Below, piece after piece: positions 35,485 to 45,000 of a stretch of DNA of 64,000 bases (the first letter of the stretch is position 1; each line of letters opens with the position of its first letter). The DNA is from Flavobacterium daemonense. Lineage in GTDB: Bacteria; Bacteroidota; Bacteroidia; Flavobacteriales; Flavobacteriaceae. The stretch lies in contig NZ_VJYD01000016.1 of the NCBI RefSeq assembly GCF_007341385.1, forward strand, positions 1-64,000, written 5' to 3'. Both the position numbers and the translations under genes were made by a program. The notes below the pieces were generated by a model, which saw only the letters and a list, made by a program, of their open reading frames with translations, did not search any database and was not told the origin of the DNA.

Positions 35485-36534
35485 ATGAAAAAATATAACT
35501 TCCTAACTGTCATTTTATTAGGAATCACATTAATTGGATGTGGAGATAAAAATAAAGGTGAAAATTCTTTATTTAATATTGATGATTCAGCTTTTCCGGC
35601 ACATTTTACGCAAAAAGAAGCCGTTTCAATTGGAGTTTTAAACCCAAAATCGAAAGAAATCGACAGCATTACCTACTTTGTAAATGACAAAAGAGTGGGA
35701 AGTACAAAAGGTGCTGAAAAATTCAAATTTGAATTAAAAGATCAAAAATTAGGTTACCAATACTTAAAAGCGGTTGTACATTTTGGTTCTGATTCTTCAG
35801 ATGCGACTAAACGAATTGAATTAGTTTCAGATGTTCAACCAAAATTATTGAAATACAAAATCATCAATAAATATCCTCACGACACAAAATCTTTCACAGA
35901 AGGATTAGAATTCTACAATGACACTTTATATGAAAATACAGGTCAAAAAGGAGCTTCGTACTTAAGAAAATACGATTATAAAACAGGGAAAATATTCAAG
36001 CAAATTGATATGGATTCCAAATATTTTGGCGAAGGAATTACTTTCGTAAACGGAAAATTATTCCAGTTGACATGGCAAGAAAAAACTGGTTTTATCTATG
36101 ACGCCAAAACTTTGAAATTGGAAAAAACTTTTGCCTACGATAAAGATATTGAAGGTTGGGGAATGACGAATGACGGAAAATACATCTACCAAACAGATAA
36201 AACAGAGAAAATCTGGAAAATGGATCCTGCTACTCAAAAAATGATTGATTACATCAACGTTTATTCTGGTGAATCAAAAATAAAAGCCATCAACGAATTA
36301 GAATGGATCAACGGAAAAATCTATACAAATGTTTGGCAAAAAGATGCAATTGCAGTTGTAAATCCTACTTCTGGAGCTGTTGAAGGAATTTTGGACATGT
36401 CAGGATTAAAAAAATTCGTCAAAAATGCTGATGCAGATGTTTTAAACGGAATTGCCTACAATCCAAAAACCAAAACCATTTTTGTAACTGGAAAATATTG
36501 GGATACTTTATTTGAAATTACAGTTTCAGAATAA
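35485..36534 (+). CDS. Glutaminyl-peptide cyclotransferase, lipoprotein
   Basis: 349 residues with a lipobox LIGC (Cys at residue 19, then GDKNKGENS). Residues about 120-345 form the five-bladed propeller of the plant/bacterial glutamine cyclotransferase family: KYPHDTKSFTEGLEFYNDTL, ENTGQKGASYLRKYD, FGEGITFVNGKLFQLTW and ELEWINGKIYTNVW. It turns N-terminal Gln into pyroglutamate on secreted proteins; many type IX secreted proteins start with Gln after signal peptide removal. An N-terminal Ig-like part (about 30-118) precedes. Single gene with its own promoter. Confidence 0.92.
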   Translation: MKKYNFLTVILLGITLIGCGDKNKGENSLFNIDDSAFPAHFTQKEAVSIGVLNPKSKEIDSITYFVNDKRVGSTKGAEKFKFELKDQKLGYQYLKAVVHFGSDSSDATKRIELVSDVQPKLLKYKIINKYPHDTKSFTEGLEFYNDTLYENTGQKGASYLRKYDYKTGKIFKQIDMDSKYFGEGITFVNGKLFQLTWQEKTGFIYDAKTLKLEKTFAYDKDIEGWGMTNDGKYIYQTDKTEKIWKMDPATQKMIDYINVYSGESKIKAINELEWINGKIYTNVWQKDAIAVVNPTSGAVEGILDMSGLKKFVKNADADVLNGIAYNPKTKTIFVTGKYWDTLFEITVSE

Positions 36535-36551
36535 ATAAGAAAACTAATTTG

Positions 36552-36621
36552 AAAACACAAATTTCACAGATTTCACGGATTAGTTCGTGATAATTTGTAA
36601 AATTTGTGAAATTTGTGTTTT
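36552..36621. repeat. Inverted array of degenerate CACAAATTT-type repeats upstream of hutI
   Basis: AAAACACAAATTTCACAGAT on the left and TGTAAAATTTGTGAAATTTG on the right form a long imperfect hairpin in the hutI leader region, ending about 16 bases before the ATG. Confidence 0.6.
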
Positions 36622-36636
36622 ATAACAATATCAATA

Positions 36637-37875
36637 ATGACAACATTAATTACAAACATAAAAGAGTTGCTTCAAGTTCGCGAAACTTCAATTTCTAAAG
36701 TTTCTGGAACCGAAATGGCAATTCTTCCTACAATTAAAAATGCTTTTTTAGTTATAAAAGATAATCTTATTGAAGATTTTGGATCGATGGAAAATCTTCC
36801 TGAAATCAAAGCTAATAAAGTTATCGATGCAACCGGAAAAGTTGTACTGCCAACTTGGTGCGACAGTCATACACATATTGTTTATGCAGGAAATCGCGAA
36901 CAAGAATTTGTGGACCGAATTAATGGATTATCATATGAAGAAATCGCCAATCGCGGTGGCGGTATTTTAAATTCGGCTAAAAAACTAAACGAAACTTCCG
37001 AGGAAGAAATTTATGAGCAATCTAAAATTCGATTGGAAGAAGTTATGCAACTAGGAACCGGCGCTGTCGAAATCAAATCTGGCTACGGTCTCACAATTGA
37101 AGGCGAATTAAAAATGCTTCGGGTGATTAAAAAATTAGCTAAAAATTACCCAATTGCGATAAAAGCTACTTTTTTAGGCGCGCATGCTTTTCCAAAGCAT
37201 TACAAAGAAAACAAAGCAGGTTATATTGACGAAATCATCACCAAAATGCTTCCGGAAATTGCAAAAAACAAACTCGCAGATTATGTAGATGTTTTCTGTG
37301 AAACGGGTTATTTTTCTGTTGAAGAAACAGAAAAAATCATGGAAGCCGGAATTCAATTTGGCTTAAAGCCAAAAATTCACGTCAATCAATTTAATTCTAT
37401 TGGCGGTATTCAAGCCGGAATCAAATTTAAAGCCCTTTCTGTCGATCATCTCGAAATTATGACCCCAGAAGACATTGAGGCGTTAAAAAACACTGAAACA
37501 ATGCCTGTTGCATTGCCTTCATGTTCTTATTTTTTGAGTATCCCATATACGCCAGCGCGCGAAATGATCAAAGCTGGACTTCCATTAGCTTTAGCCACAG
37601 ATTTCAACCCCGGTTCTACTCCATCTGGAAATATGAATTTTGTGGTGGCAACGGCTTGCATTAAAATGAAAATGACACCTGAAGAAGCCATAAACGCCGC
37701 AACAATAAACGGAGCATATGCAATGGGACTTTCTGAAACCCACGGAAGTATCACAAAAGGTAAAAAAGCAAATTTGATCCTGACAAAACCAGTTTCATCT
37801 TATTATCAAATTCCGTATGCTTTTGGAAGCAATTTAATCGAATATGTTTTTCTGGAAGGAAAAATTTTAGAATAA
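36637..37875 (+). CDS. hutI: Imidazolonepropionase
   Basis: 412 residues from ATG 36637 (MTTLITNIKELLQVRE); a longer TTG reading inside the upstream hairpin is unlikely. Amidohydrolase fold: zinc motif DSHTHIVYAGNR, AVEIKSGYGLT, FLGAHAFP, KIHVNQFN, DHLE and ATDFNPGS. It opens imidazolone propionate to formiminoglutamate, step three of histidine breakdown. hutG, the next step, lies at 38929 on the same strand, with a minus-strand gene between them. hutH and hutU are not in the window. Cytosolic. Confidence 0.96.
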   Translation: MTTLITNIKELLQVRETSISKVSGTEMAILPTIKNAFLVIKDNLIEDFGSMENLPEIKANKVIDATGKVVLPTWCDSHTHIVYAGNREQEFVDRINGLSYEEIANRGGGILNSAKKLNETSEEEIYEQSKIRLEEVMQLGTGAVEIKSGYGLTIEGELKMLRVIKKLAKNYPIAIKATFLGAHAFPKHYKENKAGYIDEIITKMLPEIAKNKLADYVDVFCETGYFSVEETEKIMEAGIQFGLKPKIHVNQFNSIGGIQAGIKFKALSVDHLEIMTPEDIEALKNTETMPVALPSCSYFLSIPYTPAREMIKAGLPLALATDFNPGSTPSGNMNFVVATACIKMKMTPEEAINAATINGAYAMGLSETHGSITKGKKANLILTKPVSSYYQIPYAFGSNLIEYVFLEGKILE

Positions 37876-37885
37876 AATTCATCTA

Positions 37886-37918
37886 TAAAAAAAGGTCTGT
37901 GAAAAATCACAGACCTTT
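37886..37918. terminator. Bidirectional terminator between hutI and the coiled-coil gene
   Basis: AAAAGGTCTGTGA pairs with TCACAGACCTTT around AAAA; shared by the convergent genes. Confidence 0.85.
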
Positions 37919-37952
37919 AATATCAAAGTGGTATTATATCCTTTGGCACTAA

Positions 37953-38831
37953 TTATCTTAAGCTGAAACTAGTTTTTGAAACTAATTCGTCATTATCAAA
38001 AATATTGATGAAGTAAGTTCCTTTAGCAAAATCTTTTCCTGGAAGATCTTCACTTACGTTTACAGTTTTGTTTTCATATTTTACAGTAGTTTTAAAACTG
38101 TATGTCAATGAATTATCTCCAAAACTTTCTGTTTTCTTTTCGCCTAAAACGTTGTTTTTAGCATCGATAACTTGTACATAATATGTTTTGTCACCAGATT
38201 TTGCAATTTGGTTTTCAGCAATTGTAAAACTAACTTTCAAGATATCAGCACGGCTTGCTTTATCAGTTTCAATCTGTTTTCCAGAGCTTTTCAATTTATA
38301 AGCTGAAGTTTTAGTATTCAAAACAGATAATTTTGCACCTTTTTCAACCGTTTTTGCCAACTCTTCGTTTTGACCAACTAATACTTCATTGTATTTTTTA
38401 GATTCTCCTAAAACTACAATAGTACTGTCTCTTTGCGTTGTTAAAACACCATTTTGTTTTTTAAGCTCGTCATTTTCAGCAACTAAAGTTTTCATTTTAG
38501 CCTGCATTGCCAGAACTTGAGATTTATATTTAGAAACATCTCCTTTTGATTTGTTCAAATCATCCATAAGAGCTACTACTTTATCTCTTTCCTGAATCAA
38601 TTCATCAGACATTGATGTATTTTCAGCAATTGCAGCATCATAAGTTGCTTTCAATTCTTGCAAATCTTTCATAACAGATTCTTTTTCTGTCATTGTAGTG
38701 GTAAGTTCAGTTTTAACCACTTCTGTATCAGAAGATAATTTAAAAATATACACTAAACTACCAATCAGTAGGACTGCTAAAACAGCGATTACCGCCTTTA
38801 GACTTGAGTTGTTGTTCTTTGGGTTTTCCAT
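37953..38831 (-). CDS. Coiled-coil membrane protein of unknown function
   Basis: 292 residues: a short cytoplasmic N-terminus, one helix (about 12-31, LKAVIAVLAVLLIGSLVYIF), a long coiled coil (about 35-155, Lys/Glu/Leu heptads such as ELIQERDKVVALMDDLNKSK) and a C-terminal beta domain (about 170-292, ISFTIAENQIAKSGDKTYY.., TYFINIFDNDELVSKTSFSL). The domain pattern is common in Bacteroidetes envelope proteins. It lies between two hut genes on the opposite strand, and nothing suggests a role in histidine use. Confidence 0.8.
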   Translation of the reverse strand: MENPKNNNSSLKAVIAVLAVLLIGSLVYIFKLSSDTEVVKTELTTTMTEKESVMKDLQELKATYDAAIAENTSMSDELIQERDKVVALMDDLNKSKGDVSKYKSQVLAMQAKMKTLVAENDELKKQNGVLTTQRDSTIVVLGESKKYNEVLVGQNEELAKTVEKGAKLSVLNTKTSAYKLKSSGKQIETDKASRADILKVSFTIAENQIAKSGDKTYYVQVIDAKNNVLGEKKTESFGDNSLTYSFKTTVKYENKTVNVSEDLPGKDFAKGTYFINIFDNDELVSKTSFSLR

Positions 38832-38928
38832 ATTTAATAATTTTCTTTATTAACAAATTTAAGAATTAATATATCGTAATAACGTAAGTTGTCACAATTA
38901 TATTATTTTTGAGCAATATTTTTTTTAT

Positions 38929-39975
38929 ATGGAGAAGTTAATTCCTTTTACTGTTAATGATTTAGCAAAAATCACAAATCACCGAAGCGGCGAAATAAAA
39001 TTTGGCGAAAAAATGATTGTCATTCCAAAAGAAGCTGACAAAGTAAAATTCTTGACCGAAAGTGAAGCTAAATATGTACTGCTGGGAATTCCTGAAGATA
39101 TTGGTGTTCGAGCAAATTACGGCCGTCCTGGCGCTGCATCGGCGTGGGAATGTGCTATAAAAAGTATTGCCAATATTCAGCACAATCGTTTTTCAAAAGG
39201 AAGCCAAATAATAGTTTTAGGACAAATAAATGTTGCGCAGGAAATGCGAGATGTTGAAAATCTTGATTTTAATGACATTGACGATCGTTCAAAATTGAGT
39301 CAGCTGGTTGAAAAAATCGATAAAGAAGTTTCTCATATTATCTTCACAATTATAAAAGCCGGAAAAACTCCAATTATCATTGGCGGAGGCCATAATAATG
39401 CATACGGAAATATTAAAGGTTCGGCTCTTGCCAAAGGAAAACCAATAAATGCGATCAACTTTGATGCACATTCAGATTTCAGGATTTTAGAAGGACGCCA
39501 TAGCGGAAACGGATTTTCATATGCTTATGAAGAAGGTTTCCTTAAAAAATATTTCATCTTTGGATTGCATGAAAATTATACTTCAAAAAGTGTTTTGGAT
39601 ATTATCAAAAAACTGGAAGACCGCGTGCGTTACAACACGTATGACAGCGTAAACATCCGAAAAGAAAAAGATTTCACTAGAGAAATGGCTCTTGCTTTGG
39701 AATTTATTCGAAGTGATGCATTCGGAATCGAAATTGATTTGGACGCAATCCCAAATATTGCGAGCAGCGCCATGACAATAAGCGGTTTTTCTGTAGAAGA
39801 GCTTCGACAATTCGTATCTTTTTTCGGTCAGCATAAAAATGCCGCTTATTTGCATATTTGCGAAGGAGCGCCAGATTTAGCCGATTCTCCAAATAATAAT
39901 TTAATTGGAAAATTAATTGGTTATCTGGTTACTGATTTCATAAAAGCCAACAACGAAAAAGATAAATCAAACTGA
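38929..39975 (+). CDS. hutG: Formimidoylglutamase (arginase family)
   Basis: 348 residues. Arginase/agmatinase fold with manganese ligands in IIIGGGHNNAYGN, NFDAHSDFR, RHSGNGFSYA and the late EIDLDAIP. It splits formiminoglutamate into glutamate and formamide. The flavobacterial form is longer than enteric HutG (about 320). A TATTTTTG -7 box lies at 38904-38911. It has the same direction as hutI but is separated by an unrelated minus-strand gene, so a separate transcript is likely. Confidence 0.9.
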   Translation: MEKLIPFTVNDLAKITNHRSGEIKFGEKMIVIPKEADKVKFLTESEAKYVLLGIPEDIGVRANYGRPGAASAWECAIKSIANIQHNRFSKGSQIIVLGQINVAQEMRDVENLDFNDIDDRSKLSQLVEKIDKEVSHIIFTIIKAGKTPIIIGGGHNNAYGNIKGSALAKGKPINAINFDAHSDFRILEGRHSGNGFSYAYEEGFLKKYFIFGLHENYTSKSVLDIIKKLEDRVRYNTYDSVNIRKEKDFTREMALALEFIRSDAFGIEIDLDAIPNIASSAMTISGFSVEELRQFVSFFGQHKNAAYLHICEGAPDLADSPNNNLIGKLIGYLVTDFIKANNEKDKSN

Positions 39976-40047
39976 AGGTCAACTACTTTAAAACCACACA
40001 TTTTCCAAATAATACAAGAATCAAATAAACGATTGGCCGAATAAACC

Positions 40048-40055
40048 TATCTTTG
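40048..40055 (+). promoter_or_regulatory. Candidate -7 box of the RNA helicase gene
   Basis: TATCTTTG followed by CA, a full TAnnTTTG match, 44 bases before the ATG; no clear -33 TTTG. Confidence 0.45.
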
Positions 40056-40099
40056 CACAGAATTTTAGTACTTAAAACTAAATTCTTAATACCTAAGAT

Positions 40100-41347
40100 A
40101 TGTTATTCGAAGATTTATCACTTTCAAAAAGTATACAAAAAGCCGTATTTGAAGAAGGCTACCTAAACCCCACTCCAATTCAAGAACAATCAATCCCGAT
40201 CGTTTTATCAGGACGCGATTTAATTGGGTGCGCGCAGACAGGAACAGGAAAAACAGCAGCATTTGCTATCCCAATCATACATCAATTACACCGAATTGTA
40301 GGTTCATCAAAAAAAGCCAAACAAATTCGTGCACTTATCGTTACACCAACACGTGAACTTGCCGTGCAAATTGGAGAAAGTTTTGACACGTATGCAAAAT
40401 ATACCAATTTAACACAGTTAACGATTTTTGGAGGCGTTTCGCAAAATCCGCAAGTTGATACCTTAAAAAAAGGAGTCGATATTCTTGTGGCAACTCCAGG
40501 AAGATTATTGGATTTACACAAACAAGGATTTCTTGATCTAGACCATTTACACACTTTGGTTTTAGACGAAGCCGACCAAATGTTGGATATGGGTTTTATC
40601 AACGATGTGAAAAAGATCGTAAAATTAACTCCTAAAAACCGCCAGACTTTATTGTTTTCTGCAACGATGCCAATCGCAATTAGAGAATTGGCAGAAATGT
40701 TTTTGAAAGATCCAGAAAAAGTAGAAGTTTCTCCAGTTTCTTCAACTGCCGAAAATGTTGAGCAGCGTATTTATTTTGTTGATAAAACAGAAAAAAGAAA
40801 CTTGCTGTATCATTTAATCAAAGAAGAAAATTTATCAAACGTTCTTGTTTTTTCGAGAACCAAACACGGCGCTGATAATGTAGTAAAAGCACTTCGCAAA
40901 AAAGATATTCCGGCTGAAGCGATTCATGGCGACAAATCACAAAATGCAAGACAACGTGTTTTAGACGCGTTCAAAAATAAAGAAGTTGGTGTTCTGGTTG
41001 CTACAGATATTGCTGCAAGAGGAATTGATATTGAACAACTTCCATATGTTATCAATTTTGATTTGCCTAATATTCCCGAAACTTATGTACACCGAATTGG
41101 TCGTACGGGACGTGCAGGAAATGGCGGAATTGCAATTTCATTTTGCGGAAAAGACGAAGAACCATATTGGAAAGACATCAAAAAATTGATAAAAGTCGAT
41201 GTAAAAGTAATCACCGAGCATCCTTACCAATGGCATTCTGGAAGTCCTGAAGCAGGCGAAAAACCTAAAAGCTCAAATCGAAGCGGAGGCGCTCACAAAT
41301 CAAGAAAATCAAATACATCTAAGAAAAATAAAAAACGCTGGTATTAA
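40100..41347 (+). CDS. rhlE: DEAD-box RNA helicase, RhlE-like
   Basis: 415 residues with all helicase motifs: Q motif FEEGYLNPTPIQEQSIP, AQTGTGKT, PTRELAVQI, VLDEADQMLDMGF, LLFSATMP, VLVFSRTKHG, VATDIAARGIDI and HRIGRTGRAG. The short basic tail (SNRSGGAHKSRKSNTSKKNK) is typical of RhlE proteins, which act in ribosome assembly and RNA decay. The last codons (KKRWY, stop) lie inside a terminator stem shared with the convergent kinase gene. Confidence 0.95.
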   Translation: MLFEDLSLSKSIQKAVFEEGYLNPTPIQEQSIPIVLSGRDLIGCAQTGTGKTAAFAIPIIHQLHRIVGSSKKAKQIRALIVTPTRELAVQIGESFDTYAKYTNLTQLTIFGGVSQNPQVDTLKKGVDILVATPGRLLDLHKQGFLDLDHLHTLVLDEADQMLDMGFINDVKKIVKLTPKNRQTLLFSATMPIAIRELAEMFLKDPEKVEVSPVSSTAENVEQRIYFVDKTEKRNLLYHLIKEENLSNVLVFSRTKHGADNVVKALRKKDIPAEAIHGDKSQNARQRVLDAFKNKEVGVLVATDIAARGIDIEQLPYVINFDLPNIPETYVHRIGRTGRAGNGGIAISFCGKDEEPYWKDIKKLIKVDVKVITEHPYQWHSGSPEAGEKPKSSNRSGGAHKSRKSNTSKKNKKRWY

Positions 41348-41359
41348 CCAGCGTTTTTT
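41330..41359. terminator. Bidirectional terminator overlapping the stop codons of rhlE and the hybrid kinase
   Basis: Stem AACGCTGGT (41334-41342) / ACCAGCGTT (41347-41355), loop ATTA, A-run before and T-run after. Both TAA stops (41345-41347 plus, 41344-41346 minus) lie at the loop. Confidence 0.9.
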
Positions 41360-43530
41360 GCTTCTTCTATCAAATAACTTATAATTTTAAAGAGTTTTAC
41401 AGGCTCAAACGGCTTTATAATAATATCATTTATTCCTGACGAAATTGCTTCATCTGTGATTTCATCTTTATCAAAAGCGGTCAAAGCAACAATTGGCGTT
41501 TTAATATCCTGTAATCTAATTCTTTTGCTAGTTTCGAATCCGTTCATCAATGGCATATTGATATCCATTAAAATAAGATCGAATTTTTCTTTTTCCAAAA
41601 TATCCAAAGCGCCAAAACCATCATCAGCAACTATGCAGATGTAGTTATTCTTCTCAATAATTTTCTTTGTTACAAGCTGATTAATGCGATTATCCTCGAC
41701 AATTAAAATTTTATGAACGTCATTTGATGTCAAATCAACTTCTATCTCATCAATGATTTTTTTAGTTTTTATTGGATCGTGTTCAAACGGAATAACAAAT
41801 GAAAAAGAAGTTCCTTGTCCCAAATCACTTTCAAGCGTAATTGTACTGCCAAACAATCCTAATAAACGTTTTACAATACTCAAACCAAGTCCAGTTCCCT
41901 GATAATCTTCATCTTTTCGGCCAACTTGAACAAATTTTTCAAAAATCTTGCTCTGATCAACCGTCGCAATCCCAATACCATTATCCTTAATCAAGAAATC
42001 CAAAAAATAATTTTTCCCTTCCGTCTTCAAAAGATCTACTTTAACTTCGACCTCACCATTTTTAGTAAATTTCAGCGCGTTGCTCACTAAGTTCATCAAA
42101 ATTTGAGCGAGTCTCAGTTTATCACCAATTAGATATTCAGGAATATCTGGATCGATGTAAATATTGATTTTGTTGTTATTTTTTTGAGATAAAAAAGAAA
42201 GTGAGTTTTTGATCATTGTGATTTCATCAGAAATATTGAATGTCAGGTTTTCTAAAACCACTTTGTTTTCTTCAATCTTATTAATCTGCAAAATATCATT
42301 TACCAAGGATAACAAATATCGAGCAGAGAATTTAAGCGAACTTAAATGTTGGCTTCTTGATAATTCTTTGTGCTCTTCTAAAAGCATGTTTGTAATTCCA
42401 ACAACACCATAAAGCGGTGTGCGCAATTCGTGGCTTATAGTCGAAATAAATTGTGTTTTGAGCAATGAGGCTTCTTCTGCAATTTCTTTGGCTTTTAGAA
42501 GCTCTAAATTGTGTTTCTTTTTGAATCTGATGTTCTTAACTAACGTAATAATCAAAACAAGGAGAATAAGAGAAATCAGTACAAATAGAATTACAATAAT
42601 TCGGGACTTTTTAAGACTTTGATATTGCGAAATTTTCTCGTTTTCAATTTTATCGATTTGTCTTTTATATTCATCCAACTCGAGATTAAAACCCGCAATA
42701 GTTGCCTTTTTGAGCTTTTCTTGATTGTAAAGCTCTTCTGAAATCTTATTATATGCAGTAAGATTTTCGTATGCTTCTTTATATTTTTTGATTTTCATCA
42801 AGAACTTTGAATATTCTTGGTGCGCATAGGACAAATCCGATCTTTCTTCGCTATTTTTTCCGGCCGCAATCGCACTTAAAAAATAGGCATTTGCCGTATC
42901 ATTTTCATTCCTGAAGGAAGCATACATGCCGTTCAGCATATTAACCACAATTTCGGTGGATTCGTCACCATATTTTTCGATGTTATTGCCAACAAATTTC
43001 AAATACGGATAACCTTCTTTATACTTTCCAATATCAAAATAAGCCCATGCTATATTTACATTCGTAAAATAAACCTGATCTATCGCATTGATTTTTAAAC
43101 TATATGCGATTGATTTTTTGTAATAAGTAATTCCTTTATCAAACTGTTTTTTTTCAAAACAGTAAATGTTTCCTAAATTATTATGAAGACTATATTTTAT
43201 GGAATCATTATTAGTTTTATTGGCATAAAACAAACTTTTATTATAGAAAAAAATCGCTTTATCAAACTCTGATAATTCATTGTAATTACCAGCGATTATT
43301 TTATATGACTTTGCAATTAAAATATTATTTTTTGAAGTAGTTGCATAGTTCAAAGCAACACGTGAAGTTATTAGGGATTTTTCGAAGTTGGATTCCTTAA
43401 AATCATCCCAAGCCTGCTTGACAAGCTTGCTGATTTTAGCATCCGGGATCGTTTCAGACTGCACGAATGCTGAACTGATACCACAATTCAGAAAAACGAC
43501 CAGAAAAAGAAAAATCCGCATTCGGGGCAT
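41344..43530 (-). CDS. Hybrid sensor histidine kinase with TPR sensor and receiver domain
   Basis: 728 residues (ATG at 43521, residue 4, is an alternative start). Signal peptide (to about 24), TPR repeats in the periplasm (about 30-290, YNKSLFYANKTNND, YYKKSIAYSLKIN), coiled coil, one membrane helix (about 314-334, IIVILFVLISLILLVLIITL), then the kinase: H-box FISTISHELRTPLYGVVG, N-box LVSNALKF, DNGIGIA and GTGLGLSIV; and a C-terminal receiver (about 605-728) with ILIVEDN, LILMDINMPLMNGFE and IIKPFEP. There is no separate output domain, so phosphate must pass on to another protein. Stop codon shared region with rhlE. Confidence 0.93.
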   Translation of the reverse strand: MPRMRIFLFLVVFLNCGISSAFVQSETIPDAKISKLVKQAWDDFKESNFEKSLITSRVALNYATTSKNNILIAKSYKIIAGNYNELSEFDKAIFFYNKSLFYANKTNNDSIKYSLHNNLGNIYCFEKKQFDKGITYYKKSIAYSLKINAIDQVYFTNVNIAWAYFDIGKYKEGYPYLKFVGNNIEKYGDESTEIVVNMLNGMYASFRNENDTANAYFLSAIAAGKNSEERSDLSYAHQEYSKFLMKIKKYKEAYENLTAYNKISEELYNQEKLKKATIAGFNLELDEYKRQIDKIENEKISQYQSLKKSRIIVILFVLISLILLVLIITLVKNIRFKKKHNLELLKAKEIAEEASLLKTQFISTISHELRTPLYGVVGITNMLLEEHKELSRSQHLSSLKFSARYLLSLVNDILQINKIEENKVVLENLTFNISDEITMIKNSLSFLSQKNNNKINIYIDPDIPEYLIGDKLRLAQILMNLVSNALKFTKNGEVEVKVDLLKTEGKNYFLDFLIKDNGIGIATVDQSKIFEKFVQVGRKDEDYQGTGLGLSIVKRLLGLFGSTITLESDLGQGTSFSFVIPFEHDPIKTKKIIDEIEVDLTSNDVHKILIVEDNRINQLVTKKIIEKNNYICIVADDGFGALDILEKEKFDLILMDINMPLMNGFETSKRIRLQDIKTPIVALTAFDKDEITDEAISSGINDIIIKPFEPVKLFKIISYLIEEAKNAG

Positions 43531-43563
43531 AAATGGCTAATTTTACCAAATATACACTTAAAA

Positions 43564-43602
43564 ATAAAAAAAAGCTGTATTTCAACTAAAAATACAACTT
43601 TC
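43564..43602 (-). terminator. Terminator of the dicarboxylate symporter gene
   Basis: On the minus strand GTTGTATTT, loop TTAGTTG, AAATACAGC, then a T8 run, about 65 bases after the stop. Confidence 0.75.
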
Positions 43603-43666
43603 TTTAATAATTGTTTAGACTTTAACTTCGTAAAAGCTAGCCTAATATGAATCTTGTTTTCAGAAT

Positions 43667-44947
43667 TTACTGCTCTAAACCTCCTTCTATTTCTTTATTA
43701 TCTTCCCATTGACCAACAACAGAAGTAGCCAAAGCGTTTCCTAGAACATTTGTTGCGCTTCTGAACATATCACAAAAATGATCTATCGGCAAAATCAAAG
43801 CAATTCCTTCAACCGGAATATCAAACATACCACAAGTAGCCGCAACAACAACTAAACTCGCTCTTGGCACGCCCGCAATTCCTTTACTGGTCAGCATTAA
43901 AACCAAAAGCATTACCATTTGAGATCCAAGATCTAGATGAACTCCATAAAACTGCGCAATAAATATACTGGCAAATGTCATGTACATCATACTTCCGTCT
44001 AAGTTGAACGAATAACCAAGCGGCAACATGAAAGAAACAATTTTATCTTTTACACCAAATTCTTCTAGTTGCTCTGTTAATTTTGGAAAAACAGCCTCAC
44101 TACTTGTTGTTCCAAAAGCAATTGCTAATGGTCCAACAATACGGCGTAATAATTCGGTCATTCTTCCTTTTAAGAAAATATATCCCACAGCAATTAAAAC
44201 AACCCATAAAGTACTAATTCCGACTAAAAAGGAACCGAAAAATTTAAAATAAGTAATCACTAATTCTTCTGCATCTCTAATAGCAAATACTCCTGCAATG
44301 GCACCAAAAACTCCAATTGGAGCAAAGTTCATTACATAATTCACCATTTTCAAAACAATATGCGAAGCTTTGTCTAAAGCATTAATTACAGGTTTTACAG
44401 TACTTCCTAATGACGCAGCAGCTAACCCGAAAAAGATTGAGAAAATAACAATCTGAAGGATTTCATTAGTTGCCATTGCTTCAAAAATACTTTTAGGAAC
44501 AATATGCTCAACAAAATTCTCAACCGAAAGTGTTTTCGTTTTTGCAGTTACTTCAGTCGCCGCAGCCATATCAACGTGGTCTAATTTCAAACCTACACCC
44601 GGCTCTAAAACATTTACGTAAAACAAACCAATTAATAACGAAATAAATGAAGCCGTAAAAAACCATCCAAGAGCTTTTCCTCCAATTCTACCAACCGTTT
44701 TTATATCTCCGAGTTTAGCGATTCCAACCACTAAAGTTGTAAATACCAAAGGTGAAATAATCATTTGCACCAATCGAATGAAAACAGTAGCCAGCATTTT
44801 AATTTTATCACTAAATGACTGCGCTGCTTCTGGAGAAATGTAATTATGCAATATAATTCCTAGCGTTGCCCCTAGAACCATTGCAATAATAATTTGCCCT
44901 GTTAATCCTGAAAGAAATGATTTTTTTTTAGTTTCTGTAACTTGCAT
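43667..44947 (-). CDS. Dicarboxylate/amino acid:cation symporter (DAACS family)
   Basis: 426 residues with about eight membrane helices and the two re-entrant loops. Motifs: FIRLVQMIISPLVFTTLV, the Ser-rich FGTTSSEAVFPKLTEQ loop, YSFNLDGSMMYM and the substrate site SKGIAGVPRASLVVVAATC with DHFCDMFRSATNVLGN. Members take up glutamate, aspartate or C4-dicarboxylates with protons or sodium; the exact substrate cannot be read here. Inner membrane. It follows aroC by 53 bases on the same strand, but a functional link is not evident. Confidence 0.93.
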   Translation of the reverse strand: MQVTETKKKSFLSGLTGQIIIAMVLGATLGIILHNYISPEAAQSFSDKIKMLATVFIRLVQMIISPLVFTTLVVGIAKLGDIKTVGRIGGKALGWFFTASFISLLIGLFYVNVLEPGVGLKLDHVDMAAATEVTAKTKTLSVENFVEHIVPKSIFEAMATNEILQIVIFSIFFGLAAASLGSTVKPVINALDKASHIVLKMVNYVMNFAPIGVFGAIAGVFAIRDAEELVITYFKFFGSFLVGISTLWVVLIAVGYIFLKGRMTELLRRIVGPLAIAFGTTSSEAVFPKLTEQLEEFGVKDKIVSFMLPLGYSFNLDGSMMYMTFASIFIAQFYGVHLDLGSQMVMLLVLMLTSKGIAGVPRASLVVVAATCGMFDIPVEGIALILPIDHFCDMFRSATNVLGNALATSVVGQWEDNKEIEGGLEQ

Positions 44948-45000
44948 TAATTTGTTTGTGTTAAGTTAAAATATTAAGACCCTCACTGCCTTAACTTTTA

